From contig NZ_LWBU01000179.1 in NCBI RefSeq assembly GCF_001646665.1, positions 6,759-70,758 of the forward strand: a stretch of 64,000 nucleotides of DNA, written 5' to 3'. The DNA is from Streptomyces noursei. GTDB taxonomy: Bacteria; Actinomycetota; Actinomycetes; Streptomycetales; Streptomycetaceae. Both the position numbers and the translations under genes were made by a program. The first letter of the stretch is position 1, and the number at the start of each line of letters is the position of its first letter. This document shows, piece by piece, positions 52,577 through 62,506 of this stretch. The notes under the pieces were generated by a model. The model did not search any database, had not been told where the DNA came from, and was given only the letters and a program-made list of their open reading frames with translations.

Positions 52577-53818
52577 ATGCCCGCAGACCTCGCCGTCATC
52601 GGCCTCGGCCACCTCGGACTGCCCCTCGCCCAAGCCGCCACTGCCGCCGGTGTCGACACCATCGGCTACGACACCGACCCGCGCCCCGTGGCGGAACTGG
52701 CGGCCGGCCGACCACCGGTCGACGGTTCGCTCACCGCCTCGGAGATCCGCCGGATGCTCTCGGGGGGCTTCCGGCCGACCACCAACCCGACCGAACTGGG
52801 CCGGGTCCGTACCGCCGTCATCTGCGCCCCCACGCCCCTCGCCGCCGACCGGACGCCGGACCTCTCCGCCGTCACCGGCGCGGCGCGGGCGCTGGCCGCG
52901 CGGCTGCGGCCCAACACCACGGTCCTGCTGGAATCGCCGGTCCACCCCGGCACCACCGAGGACGTCCTGCGCCCACTGCTGGAGGAGGGGTCGGGCCTCA
53001 CGGCCGGCCGCGACTTCCACCTCGCGTACTCGCCGGGCCGTCTCGACCCCGGCAACCGCGCCCACGGCATCGCCCACACGCCCCGGGTCATCGGCGGCCT
53101 CACCCCGGCCTGCACGGAATCGGCCGCCGCCTTCTACGGCCGCCTCACCGACAAGGTCGTACGGGCCAGGGGCACCCGCGAGGCCGAGACCGTCAAGGTG
53201 CTGGAAACCAACTTCCGCCATGTCAACATCGCCCTGGTCAACGAGATGGCGGTGCTCTGCCACGAACTGGGCGTCGACCTGTGGGACGTCATCCGGTGCG
53301 CCGAGACCAAGCCCTTCGGCTTCCAGGCCTTCCGCCCCGGCCCCGGTGTCGGCGGCCACGGCGTCCCCGTCGACACCATCGGCCCGCACCGCCCGCTGCG
53401 CCTGGTGGAACTGGCGGGCCAGGTCAACGAACGCATGCCGCAGTACGTCATCCAGCGCTGCGCCACGCTCCTCAACGAGCACGGCAAGTCCGCGCGCGGC
53501 GCCCGCGTCCTGCTGCTCGGCGTCACCTACAAGCCGGACCTGGCCGACCAGGAGGGCTCCCCCGCCGCCGAGATCGGCCGCCGCCTCATGGACCTGGGCG
53601 CGGTGGTCAGCTACCACGACCCCTACGTCGCCCACTGGCGCGTCCGCGACCTGCCGGTGCCCCGGGCGGACTCCCTGTACGAGGCGGCCGCCGCGGCGGA
53701 CCTGACGGTCCTGCTCCAGCACCACCGCACGTACGACCTGCAAGGGCTGGCCGTCAAGGCGCAGCTCCTGCTGGACACCCGCGGCGTCACCCCGGCCGGG
53801 GCGGCCCACCGGCTGTAG
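52577..53818 (+). CDS. Nucleotide-sugar dehydrogenase family protein lacking the catalytic Cys
   Basis: A 413-aa member of the UDP-glucose/UDP-ManNAc dehydrogenase family: N-terminal NAD fold (LAVIGLGHLGLPLAQAAT), family lysine and asparagine in the segment TVKVLETNFRHVNIALVNE, and the C-terminal UDP-binding domain (VLLLGVTYKPDLADQEGSP). The active-site motif usually reads GGHCIPVDP. Here residues 259-266 are GGHGVPVD, so the nucleophilic Cys that forms the thiohemiacetal is Gly262 (codon 53360-53362, GGC). It may be a non-oxidising family member, act as a 4e-reduction-free epimerase-like enzyme, or be dead. No polysaccharide genes are adjacent. Confidence 0.85.
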   Translation: MPADLAVIGLGHLGLPLAQAATAAGVDTIGYDTDPRPVAELAAGRPPVDGSLTASEIRRMLSGGFRPTTNPTELGRVRTAVICAPTPLAADRTPDLSAVTGAARALAARLRPNTTVLLESPVHPGTTEDVLRPLLEEGSGLTAGRDFHLAYSPGRLDPGNRAHGIAHTPRVIGGLTPACTESAAAFYGRLTDKVVRARGTREAETVKVLETNFRHVNIALVNEMAVLCHELGVDLWDVIRCAETKPFGFQAFRPGPGVGGHGVPVDTIGPHRPLRLVELAGQVNERMPQYVIQRCATLLNEHGKSARGARVLLLGVTYKPDLADQEGSPAAEIGRRLMDLGAVVSYHDPYVAHWRVRDLPVPRADSLYEAAAAADLTVLLQHHRTYDLQGLAVKAQLLLDTRGVTPAGAAHRL

Positions 53819-53948
53819 GCGCGGCCCGGGATACCGGGGGGCGGATGTCGTACCGGGCTGTTAGTCTCCGGACCCTCTACTTCACACGGCCTTTATCCGC
53901 ACAGGTGTACGTGCACGGCCGTGGCCGCTTCAGGGGGGATTTCCCAGC

Positions 53949-54440
53949 ATGAGCCAGCCCGTTCCGCCGCCCGGCAACCCGTTCGGCGGCCCCGCCGGTG
54001 CCGCACCCTTCCCGCCCGCGCCTGCCCCGGCCCCCGCGCGGGACAACGTCGCGCTCGGCCTGGTGACCGCGGTCGTGGCCGCCCTCGTCGCCGCCGTCGC
54101 CTACGGCGCGATCGGCGGCGCCATCGAGCGCGAGATCGGGTACGCCGCGGTGGGTGTCGGCTTCCTCGTCGGCTTCGCCGCCGCGAAGGTCGGCGGCCGC
54201 AACCCCGCCCTGCCGGTGGTCGCCGCGATCCTGTCGATCGCCGCCGTCTACCTCGGCCAGCTGATCGCGATAGCCGTCGTCATCGCCAACACCCTGGGCG
54301 GGTCCGCCCCCGAGATCCTCATGGAGGACCTCGGCTCGCTGACCGACCTGTGGAAGGAGACCGCGGACGCCATGACCTACCTCTTCCTCGCCATCGCCGC
54401 GGTCACCGCCTTCGCCGGCGCCAAGAAGGCCAACGCCTGA
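53949..54440 (+). CDS. Small integral membrane protein
   Basis: A 163-aa protein with a Pro/Ala-rich cytoplasmic N-terminus and about four membrane helices (VALGLVTAVVAALVAAVAYG, IGYAAVGVGFLVGFAAAKVG, VAAILSIAAVYLGQLIAIAV, MTYLFLAIAAVTAFAGAK). No catalytic motif is evident. A perfect 20-bp hairpin terminator follows. It is transcribed alone, convergent with guaB3. Similar proteins are common in streptomycetes and unassigned. Confidence 0.85.
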   Translation: MSQPVPPPGNPFGGPAGAAPFPPAPAPAPARDNVALGLVTAVVAALVAAVAYGAIGGAIEREIGYAAVGVGFLVGFAAAKVGGRNPALPVVAAILSIAAVYLGQLIAIAVVIANTLGGSAPEILMEDLGSLTDLWKETADAMTYLFLAIAAVTAFAGAKKANA

Positions 54441-54452
54441 CCGGCCCCCGCA

Positions 54453-54496
54453 CACGAGGAAGGGCCCGCACCACCCGGTGCGGGCCCTTCCTCGTG
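54453..54496. terminator. Strong bidirectional terminator
   Basis: A perfect 20-bp stem (54453-54472 with 54477-54496) closes an ACCC loop between the convergent ends of the membrane-protein gene (54440) and guaB3 (54519). Confidence 0.9.
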
Positions 54497-54518
54497 TTCC
54501 TGCGGACGGACGGCGGTG

Positions 54519-55643
54519 TCAGCGCTTGTGCTGGGCGTCCGCGACCGTGACCTCGACGCGCTGGAACTCCTTGAGCTCGCTGTAGCCCGTGGTGGCCATC
54601 GCCCGGCGCAGGGCGCCGAAGAAGTTCATGGACCCGTCCGGCGAGTGCGACGGACCGGCCAGGATCTCCTCGGTGGTGCCGACGATGCCGAGGTCGACCA
54701 GCTTGCCGCGCGGCACGTCCTCGTGGACGGCCTCCATGCCCCAGTGGTGACCCTTGCCGGGCGCGTCGGTCGCCCGCGCCAGCGGGGAGCCGATCATCAC
54801 CGAGTCGGCACCGCACGCGATCGCCTTGGGCAGGTCGCCGGACCAGCCCACGCCACCGTCCGCGATGACGTGCACGTAACGGCCGCCGGACTCGTCCATG
54901 TAGTCGCGGCGGGCGGCCGCGACGTCCGCGACGGCGGTCGCCATGGGGACCTGGATGCCCAGCACGTTCCGGGTGGTGTGCGCGGCGCCGCCGCCGAAGC
55001 CGACCAGGACGCCCGCCGCGCCGGTGCGCATCAGGTGCAGGGCGGCGGTGTAGGTGGCGCAGCCGCCGACGATGACCGGGACGTCCAGCTCGTAGATGAA
55101 CTGCTTCAGGTTCAGCGGCTCGGCCGCGCCCGACACGTGCTCGGCGGAGACGGTCGTCCCCCGGATGACGAAGATGTCCACACCGGCGTCGACCACGGCC
55201 TTGGAGAACTGGGCGGTGCGCTGCGGCGAGAGCGCGGCCGCGGTGACCACGCCCGAGTCGCGCACCTCCTTGATGCGCTGCCCGATCAGCTCTTCCTTGA
55301 TCGGGGCGGCGTAGATCTCCTGCAGACGGCGGGTGGCGTTCGCCTCGTCCAGCCCGGCGATCTCGTCGAGCAGCGGCTGCGGGTCCTCGTACCGGGTCCA
55401 CAGGCCCTCGAGGTTCAGCACGCCCAGGCCGCCGAGCTGCCCGATGCGGATCGCGGTCTGCGGGGAGACCACCGAGTCCATGGGGGCGGCCAGGAAGGGC
55501 AGCTCGAAGCGGTAGGCGTCGATCTGCCAGGCGATCGAGACCTCCTTCGGGTCCCGGGTGCGCCGGCTCGGTACGACGGCGATGTCGTCGAACGCGTACG
55601 CCCTGCGGCCGCGCTTGCCGCGCCCGATCTCGATCTCAGTCAC
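54519..55643 (-). CDS. guaB3: GuaB3 family IMP dehydrogenase-related protein
   Basis: A 374-aa IMPDH/GMPR-family TIM barrel without CBS domains, GTG start at 55643. The barrel is well kept ([40 protein letters not shown]). The catalytic loop, GPGSICTTR in the IMP dehydrogenase encoded next door, reads [11 protein letters not shown] (215-225), so the nucleophilic Cys position is His222. It sits just downstream of guaB, as in other actinobacteria, but a terminator separates them. Its activity is uncertain. Confidence 0.93.
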   Translation of the reverse strand: MTEIEIGRGKRGRRAYAFDDIAVVPSRRTRDPKEVSIAWQIDAYRFELPFLAAPMDSVVSPQTAIRIGQLGGLGVLNLEGLWTRYEDPQPLLDEIAGLDEANATRRLQEIYAAPIKEELIGQRIKEVRDSGVVTAAALSPQRTAQFSKAVVDAGVDIFVIRGTTVSAEHVSGAAEPLNLKQFIYELDVPVIVGGCATYTAALHLMRTGAAGVLVGFGGGAAHTTRNVLGIQVPMATAVADVAAARRDYMDESGGRYVHVIADGGVGWSGDLPKAIACGADSVMIGSPLARATDAPGKGHHWGMEAVHEDVPRGKLVDLGIVGTTEEILAGPSHSPDGSMNFFGALRRAMATTGYSELKEFQRVEVTVADAQHKR

Positions 55644-55697
55644 GATGTGTGGCCTTTCCCTCTACGTCTGCGCCTACCAGTATCCCCGACACGCGCG

Positions 55698-55736
55698 TGA
55701 GGGGCGGTCCCGGCCGTATGGCGGGACCGCCCCTCA
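55698..55736 (-). terminator. Terminator between guaB and guaB3
   Basis: A perfect 15-bp stem (TGAGGGGCGGTCCCG at 55698-55712 with 55722-55736) closes a 9-nt loop between guaB (stop at 55750) and the guaB3 start at 55643, so the two genes are probably transcribed separately. Confidence 0.8.
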
Positions 55737-55749
55737 TCGCGGGCGTGGA

Positions 55750-57294
<1,545 letters not shown>

Positions 57295-57385
57295 CTAACG
57301 GCCTGCGGCGGTGTCTCATTCCACGAGCAAGATCACTCAGAAGGTTTGTACGTTCACACGTACGGCCGCACGGGCGCCCCGCGGC

Positions 57386-58063
57386 TCACTGCTCGGCGAG
57401 CGCCCGCAGCCGGCTGAGCGCACGGTGCTGGGCCACCCGGACCGCTCCGGGGGACATGCCCAGCATCTGGCCCGTCTCCTCGGCGGTCAGGCCGACGGCG
57501 ACGCGCAGCACCAGCAGCTCGCGCTGGTTCTCCGGGAGGTTGGCGAGCAGGCGCTTGGCCCACTCCGCGTCGTCGCTGAGCAGCGCCCGCTCCTCCGGAC
57601 CGAGGGAGTCGTCGGGCCGCTCGGGCATCTCGTCGGAGGGCACGGCGGTGGAGCCGGGGTGCCGCATGGCGGCCCGCTGGAGGTCGGCGACCTTGTGGCC
57701 GGCGATGGCGAAGACGAACGCCTCGAAGGGCCGTCCGGTGTCCTTGTAGCGGGGCAGCGCCATGAGGACGGCGACGCAGACCTCCTGGGCGAGGTCCTCG
57801 ACGAAGTGGCGCGCGTCGCCGGGCAGGCGGTTCAGGCGCGTACGGCAGTAGCGCAGCGCCAGTGGGTGGACGTGGGCCAGGAGGTCGTGCGTGGCCTGCT
57901 CGTCGCCATCCACCGCACGGTGTACGAGTGCACCGATGGCCCCGTGGGCATGGGCCGCCTCGTCGTCGCGCATCGGTCCATGGTGCCTTGGCGGTCGCTC
58001 GTCCGCGGCACCGCGTCCACTGTTGTGCACCGAAGCGTTATGAGCAGGTGCGCCGGACGTCAT
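57386..58063 (-). CDS. shbA: RNA polymerase sigma factor ShbA (ECF-type)
   Basis: A 225-aa sigma factor. The ATG at 58063 has AGGGGAGGG about 10 nt upstream; other in-frame ATGs exist at 58114 and 57973. Region 2 is [20 protein letters not shown] through [20 protein letters not shown]; region 4 is [20 protein letters not shown] with [23 protein letters not shown]. The position between guaB and bldM and the sequence fit ShbA, which in Streptomyces griseus drives transcription of the principal sigma factor gene hrdB. No anti-sigma gene is adjacent. The first about 50 residues may be disordered. Confidence 0.88.
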   Translation of the reverse strand: MTSGAPAHNASVHNSGRGAADERPPRHHGPMRDDEAAHAHGAIGALVHRAVDGDEQATHDLLAHVHPLALRYCRTRLNRLPGDARHFVEDLAQEVCVAVLMALPRYKDTGRPFEAFVFAIAGHKVADLQRAAMRHPGSTAVPSDEMPERPDDSLGPEERALLSDDAEWAKRLLANLPENQRELLVLRVAVGLTAEETGQMLGMSPGAVRVAQHRALSRLRALAEQ

Positions 58064-58206
58064 CTCCTGCGCCCTCCCCTCCCGCTCGATCGACTCGTCC
58101 CCGAGGAACTCCACGCCTTCAAGGATGCGGCATCGGGCCGGAAACGGATATCGGGCCTGCGCCGCCCCGTCCGCCGGGGGGCGGACGGGGATCGGTACGT
58201 CACGCG

Positions 58207-58818
58207 CTAGCGCACCAGGCCCCAGCGGAAACCGAGCGCGACCGCGTGCGCCCGGTCCGACGCGCCCAGCTTCTTGAAGAGCCTCCTGGCGTGCGTCTTG
58301 ACCGTGTCCTCGGAGAGGAAGAGCTCACGGCCGATCTCCGCGTTGGAGCGGCCGTGGCTCATGCCCTCCAGCACCTGGATCTCGCGCGCGGTGAGGGTGG
58401 GGGCGGCGCCCATCTCGGCCGAGCGGAGCCGGCGCGGGGCGAGCCGCCAGGTCGGGTCGGCGAGGGCCTGGGTGACCGTGGCCCGCAGTTCGGCGCGCGA
58501 GGCGTCCTTGTGCAGGTAGCCACGGGCACCGGCGGCGACGGCGAGCGCCACGCCGTCCAGGTCCTCGGCGACGGTGAGCATGATGATGCGGGCGCCGGGG
58601 TCCGCGGAGAGCAGCCGGCGGACGGTCTCCACGCCGCCCAGTCCGGGCATGCGTACGTCCATCAGAATCAGGTCCGAGCGGTCCGCGCCCCAGCGGCGGA
58701 GGACTTCCTCGCCGTTGGCCGCGGTCGTCACACGCTCGACGCCGGGCACCGTCGCGACGGCGCGGCGGAGCGCTTCTCGGGCAAGCGGGGAGTCGTCGCA
58801 GACGAGGACGGATGTCAT
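58207..58818 (-). CDS. bldM: Atypical response regulator BldM
   Basis: A 203-aa protein needed for aerial hypha formation and sporulation. The receiver begins [20 protein letters not shown], with Asp54 in [10 protein letters not shown]; work on BldM shows that phosphorylation there is not required. The C-terminal LuxR-type DNA-binding domain reads [20 protein letters not shown] and [14 protein letters not shown]. It acts as a homodimer or with WhiI on sporulation genes. A perfect sigma-BldN promoter lies about 125 bp upstream. whiD is divergent on the other side. Confidence 0.97.
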   Translation of the reverse strand: MTSVLVCDDSPLAREALRRAVATVPGVERVTTAANGEEVLRRWGADRSDLILMDVRMPGLGGVETVRRLLSADPGARIIMLTVAEDLDGVALAVAAGARGYLHKDASRAELRATVTQALADPTWRLAPRRLRSAEMGAAPTLTAREIQVLEGMSHGRSNAEIGRELFLSEDTVKTHARRLFKKLGASDRAHAVALGFRWGLVR

Positions 58819-58942
58819 GGCCGTCCTCCGCAGCTGATGCGCGTCACCTTGAGCCTCCAGGCTGGTTACGAATCGTCACCTGTGCGGTTGACGCCCCCGG
58901 ACATCTGCCCGAGCGCTTCTTCTTTCAACCGCCTCCGCACTC

Positions 58943-58970
58943 TCAACGACGGTCACTCGAAAGAGTTACG
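58943..58970 (-). promoter_or_regulatory. sigma-BldN promoter of bldM
   Basis: Reading the minus strand, CGTAAC (58970-58965) is followed after exactly 16 bp by CGTTGA (58948-58943), identical to the published sigma-BldN consensus. Transcription would begin near 58936 and give a leader of roughly 120 nt before the bldM ATG at 58818. Confidence 0.9.
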
Positions 58971-59078
58971 GGTACGCCCCACCCCTTCGGCACTCTACGT
59001 GAGGGAGCGCGTACGGAGCAGAGCGACGCAGGTCACCGTTGCTTCACTCAGAGCTATGCCCCATTTAGCGGCTTTTCC

Positions 59079-59107
59079 TTCACTTTGTCGGTGTCTGTAG
59101 CTAGATT
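59079..59107 (+). promoter_or_regulatory. Putative whiD promoter
   Basis: TTCACT at 59079-59084 and TAGATT at 59102-59107 are 17 bp apart, an HrdB-like pair in the AT-richest part of the bldM-whiD intergenic region, about 100 bp before the whiD ATG. Not a unique solution. Confidence 0.4.
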
Positions 59108-59208
59108 CGCAATGAGTCATATTTACATCTACTTAGACAGTAGTTGTACGGTCGTGGCTGTATCAGCCCACTCACCCGCTCAGTACCGGAACCAAGGGGA
59201 CATGCGCT

Positions 59209-59529
59209 ATGGCAGATTTCTCCCGCCTTCCCGGACCTAACGCCGACCTGTGGGACTGGCAGCTGCTCGCGGCCTGCCGGGGGGTCGACAGTTCGCTCTT
59301 CTTCCACCCGGAGGGGGAGCGCGGCGCGGCGCGGAGTGCGCGCGAGAACTCGGCGAAAGAGGTCTGCATGAGGTGCCCGGTCCGCGCGGAGTGCGCGGCC
59401 CACGCACTGGCCGTGCGGGAGCCCTACGGCGTATGGGGCGGCCTCACCGAGGACGAGCGCGAAGAACTCATGGGACGAGCCCGCAACCGTCTCGTCACCG
59501 CATCGTCCGGAACTCCGGCCCGCGCCTGA
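59209..59529 (+). CDS. whiD: WhiB-like iron-sulfur transcription factor WhiD
   Basis: A 106-aa Wbl protein required for spore maturation. The four [4Fe-4S] ligands are Cys23, Cys53, Cys56 and Cys62 (LLAACRGVD, VCMRCPVRAEC). GVWGG at about 75-79 and the basic C-terminal region are typical of Wbl factors, which bind sigma region 4 and sense oxygen or NO. The sequence MADFSRLPGPNADLWDWQLL and its position beside bldM identify WhiD. GGGGAC lies upstream of the ATG. Confidence 0.97.
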   Translation: MADFSRLPGPNADLWDWQLLAACRGVDSSLFFHPEGERGAARSARENSAKEVCMRCPVRAECAAHALAVREPYGVWGGLTEDEREELMGRARNRLVTASSGTPARA

Positions 59530-59590
59530 AGGAACGTTTCTGCACCGGCCCTCGGCGGGACGGCTCCCGCACAGCCGTCGGGAAGGCCGT

Positions 59591-59621
59591 GGAGGGGCGG
59601 CCCTGCCCCGGCCGCCCCTCC
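59591..59621 (+). terminator. whiD terminator
   Basis: A perfect 12-bp stem (GGAGGGGCGGCC at 59591-59602 with 59610-59621) closes a 7-nt loop about 60 bp after the whiD stop. A 21-bp tandem duplication (gcgcggtacggggccgggcgg, 59661-59702) follows it. Confidence 0.75.
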
Positions 59622-59764
59622 GACACGGGTGAGGGGTAGTACCGGGCTGGGCGGGCGGCTGCGCGGTACGGGGCCGGGCGGGCGCGGTACGGGGCCGGGC
59701 GGGGTGTGGGCACGGGGCTCGGTGGGGTGTGCGGGTGCGCTCGGTGTGCCCGGCCGGGTTGCGC

Positions 59765-60658
59765 CTAGGTGAGGACCGCCGCGCGGGTCAGGTGGTCGAG
59801 GGTGGCGGCGACCGCGGGGACCTTGGCCAGGTCCGGGAGGGTGAGGGCGACGATCTCCCGCTCGACGGCCGGTTCCACCACCACCGTCCTGGCGCCCCGG
59901 GGCCGTACCGAGCGCAGGGCCAGTTCGGGCAGCACCGCGACCCCGAGACCGGCGCCGACGAGGCCGATCACCGCCGGGTAGTCGTCCGTCGCGAAGTCGA
60001 TGCGCGGGGTGAAGCCGGCCCCCTCGCACACGTCCACGAGCTGGCGGCGGCAGCGCGGGCAGCCCGCGATCCAGGACTCCTCCGCCAGGTCGCCGATGGC
60101 CACCGCCTCGGCGTCCGCGAGGCGGTGGCCCTCCGGGACGAGGCCGACCAGGCGGTCGGCGAGGAGCGGGCGGACGACGAGGTCGTCCCACTCCGCGGCG
60201 GCCGGGCGGTAGCGGAAGGCGACCGCCACGTCGCAGTCGCCGTCGCGGAGCATCTCGACGGAGCGGGGCGGCTCGGCCTCGACGAGCGAGACCCGGGTGC
60301 CGGGGTGGGCGGCGCGCAGCGCGGCGAGGGCGGTGGGCACGAGGGTGGAGCTGCCGCTGGGGAACGACACCAGCCGGACGCGCCCGGCCCGCAGACCCGC
60401 GATGGCGGCGATCTCCTCCTCGGCGGCGGTGAGGCCCGCGAGGATGCCGGAGGCGTGGCGCACGAGCGCCTCCCCGGCCTGCGTCAGGCGCATCTCCCGG
60501 CCCGTGCGCACCAGCAGGGGTGTGCCCGTGGAGGATTCGAGCGCCTTCATCTGCTGGCTGACGGCGGGCTGCGTGCAGCCCAGTTCACGGGCGGCGGCGG
60601 AGAAGGAGCCGGTGGAGGCGACGGCGCGCAGGACGCGCAGATGGCGGGCTTCGATCAC
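59765..60658 (-). CDS. LysR-family transcriptional regulator
   Basis: A 297-aa protein from the GTG at 60658 (VIEARHLRVLRAVASTGSFS). The N-terminal winged helix-turn-helix is FSAAARELGCTQPAVSQQMK; the C-terminal half is a two-lobed periplasmic-binding-protein-like effector domain. It is divergent from the MOSC gene at 60740 across 81 bp, the usual layout in which a LysR regulator controls the gene facing it. The effector is unknown. Confidence 0.93.
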   Translation of the reverse strand: MIEARHLRVLRAVASTGSFSAAARELGCTQPAVSQQMKALESSTGTPLLVRTGREMRLTQAGEALVRHASGILAGLTAAEEEIAAIAGLRAGRVRLVSFPSGSSTLVPTALAALRAAHPGTRVSLVEAEPPRSVEMLRDGDCDVAVAFRYRPAAAEWDDLVVRPLLADRLVGLVPEGHRLADAEAVAIGDLAEESWIAGCPRCRRQLVDVCEGAGFTPRIDFATDDYPAVIGLVGAGLGVAVLPELALRSVRPRGARTVVVEPAVEREIVALTLPDLAKVPAVAATLDHLTRAAVLT

Positions 60659-60739
60659 CCTTTGAATATAAGCCTCGCTTGGAGGTGAGCGCGAAATATC
60701 CGCTGGCCGCTTTGAGGAGGTGGCCGTTAGCGTGGCGCC

Positions 60740-61408
60740 ATGCGAGTTCTCACCGTCAATCTGGGGCGGCCCAAGGCCGTGGACTACACCGACGCGCCGA
60801 GCGGCACGACGGGCATCGACAAGCGGCCGGCCGACGGGCCGGTGCGGGTGGCCGATCCGGGGCCCAAGGGCGAGGGGGCGAGCGGCGTCGCCGGGGACAC
60901 CGTGTGCGACCTGCGCCACCACGGCGGTACGCACCAGGCGGTGTACGCGTTCGCCCGCGAGGACCTGGACCACTGGGAGGCCGAGCTGGGGCGGCCCCTG
61001 GCCAACGGGGCCTTCGGGGAGAACCTCACCACCCAGGGGCTGGACGTCAACGCCGCGCTGATCGGGGAGCGCTGGCGGATCGGCGGGTCGCTGGTGCTGG
61101 AGGTGGCGTCCGGGCGCGTGCCGTGCCGGACGTTCGCGAGCTGGCTGGGCGAGCGGGGATGGGTGAAACGTTTCACCCAGCGGGCCGCGCCGGGCCCGTA
61201 CCTCCGGGTCGTGGAGCCGGGGGAGATCCGCGCGGGCGACCCGATCGAGATCGTGCACCGCCCCGACCACGACGTGACGGTCGAGCTGGCCTTCCGGGCG
61301 TACATGGGCGGGCGCGAGCTGCTGCCGCGCCTCCTGGCGGCGGGTGAGGCACTGGACCCGGAGCTGCGCGAGGCGGCGCTGGCCCACCTGGCGGCGCAGC
61401 GCTCCTAG
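60740..61408 (+). CDS. MOSC domain protein (YiiM-like)
   Basis: A 222-aa protein. MOSC domains bind sulfur-loaded molybdenum cofactor or move thiol/oxygen groups. Conserved features: VCDLRHHGGTHQAVYAFARE, GAFGENLTTQGLDVN, and the Cys in GRVPCRTFASWL, with WVKRFTQRAAPGPYLRVVEP downstream. This matches YiiM, which reduces N-hydroxylated compounds such as 6-hydroxylaminopurine. It is probably controlled by the divergent LysR regulator. Confidence 0.92.
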   Translation: MRVLTVNLGRPKAVDYTDAPSGTTGIDKRPADGPVRVADPGPKGEGASGVAGDTVCDLRHHGGTHQAVYAFAREDLDHWEAELGRPLANGAFGENLTTQGLDVNAALIGERWRIGGSLVLEVASGRVPCRTFASWLGERGWVKRFTQRAAPGPYLRVVEPGEIRAGDPIEIVHRPDHDVTVELAFRAYMGGRELLPRLLAAGEALDPELREAALAHLAAQRS

Positions 61409-61586
61409 CGCGCGGGGCGACGCGGGCCGGGCGGTCCCTCGCGGACCCGCCCCGGGGCGCCCACCGGTGGAAAGGGCCGCCCGCGCGGGCGGCGGATCCG
61501 CATACTCCGTACATGTACGGCGGTGTGCCGGCCGCCCCGCGGGACCGCGCGTCCCGCCGGTCGTGCGGGGCACTAACGTGCCGCTC

Positions 61587-62360
61587 ATGACGACTGCACT
61601 GATTACGGGCGCGACGGCGGGAATCGGGGCCGCCTTCGCGCGGCGGCTGGCGGCGGACGGCCGGGACGTGGTGCTGGTGGCCCGGGACGGCAAGCGGCTC
61701 CGGGAACAGGCGACCGAGCTGCACGACCGGCACGGGATCGAGGCCGAGGTCCTGGTGGCCGACCTCGCCGAGGAGGACGGGATCGCGGCCGTGGAGGCCC
61801 GGCTGTCGGACCGGAAGCGGCCGGTGGATTTGCTGGTCAACAACGCCGGGTTCGGCAACAAGGGGCGCTTCCTGGAGGTGTCCATGGCCGACGAGCTGAG
61901 GATGCTGAAGGTGCACTGCGAGGCGGTGCTGCGGCTGACCTCGGCGGCGACGGCGTCGATGCGGGACCGGGGCCGGGGCGGCGTGGTGAACGTCGCGTCG
62001 GTGGCGGCCTTCGTGCCGCGAGGGACGTACGGGGCGTCGAAGGCCTGGGTCGTGCAGTTCACCCAGGGCGCCGCGCGCGACCTGGCGGGCAGCGGGGTGC
62101 GGCTGATGGCGCTGTGCCCGGGGTTCGTGCGGACGGAGTTCCACGAGCGGGCCGGGATGGGCACGGACAACATCCCCGGCTGGATGTGGCTCGACGCCGA
62201 CAAGCTGGTGGCCTCGGCGCTGGCGGACCTGGCGCGGGGCAGGACGCTGTCCGTCCCCGACCCCCGCTACAAGGCGCTGATGGGCGTCGTGAAGCTGGCG
62301 CCGCGCAACCTGCTCGGGGGCGTCAGCTCCCGGGCCGGCCGCAAGTACGGGCCACAGTAG
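61587..62360 (+). CDS. Short-chain dehydrogenase/reductase
   Basis: A 257-aa classical SDR. The NAD(P) motif is TGATAGIGAAF (TGxxxGIG) and the structural NNAG is in DLLVNNAGFG. The catalytic Ser is in NVASVAAF and the Tyr/Lys pair in TYGASKAWV. The start is the ATG at 61587. The reading frame remains open upstream to 61344, but that stretch is non-coding in character. Substrate unknown. Confidence 0.93.
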   Translation: MTTALITGATAGIGAAFARRLAADGRDVVLVARDGKRLREQATELHDRHGIEAEVLVADLAEEDGIAAVEARLSDRKRPVDLLVNNAGFGNKGRFLEVSMADELRMLKVHCEAVLRLTSAATASMRDRGRGGVVNVASVAAFVPRGTYGASKAWVVQFTQGAARDLAGSGVRLMALCPGFVRTEFHERAGMGTDNIPGWMWLDADKLVASALADLARGRTLSVPDPRYKALMGVVKLAPRNLLGGVSSRAGRKYGPQ

Positions 62361-62506
62361 GGCCCGTCCCCGGCCGCTGACCCTGCCGCTGCCGCTGCCG
62401 CCGCGAGGGCACGCGGCGTTCCGGGAGCACCGGTTGCGGGAAGGATCGGGCGTCGACACTCCGCCGGGCTCCGACGACCGGGCCCAATGTCGAGGGGATC
62501 TCCGCC

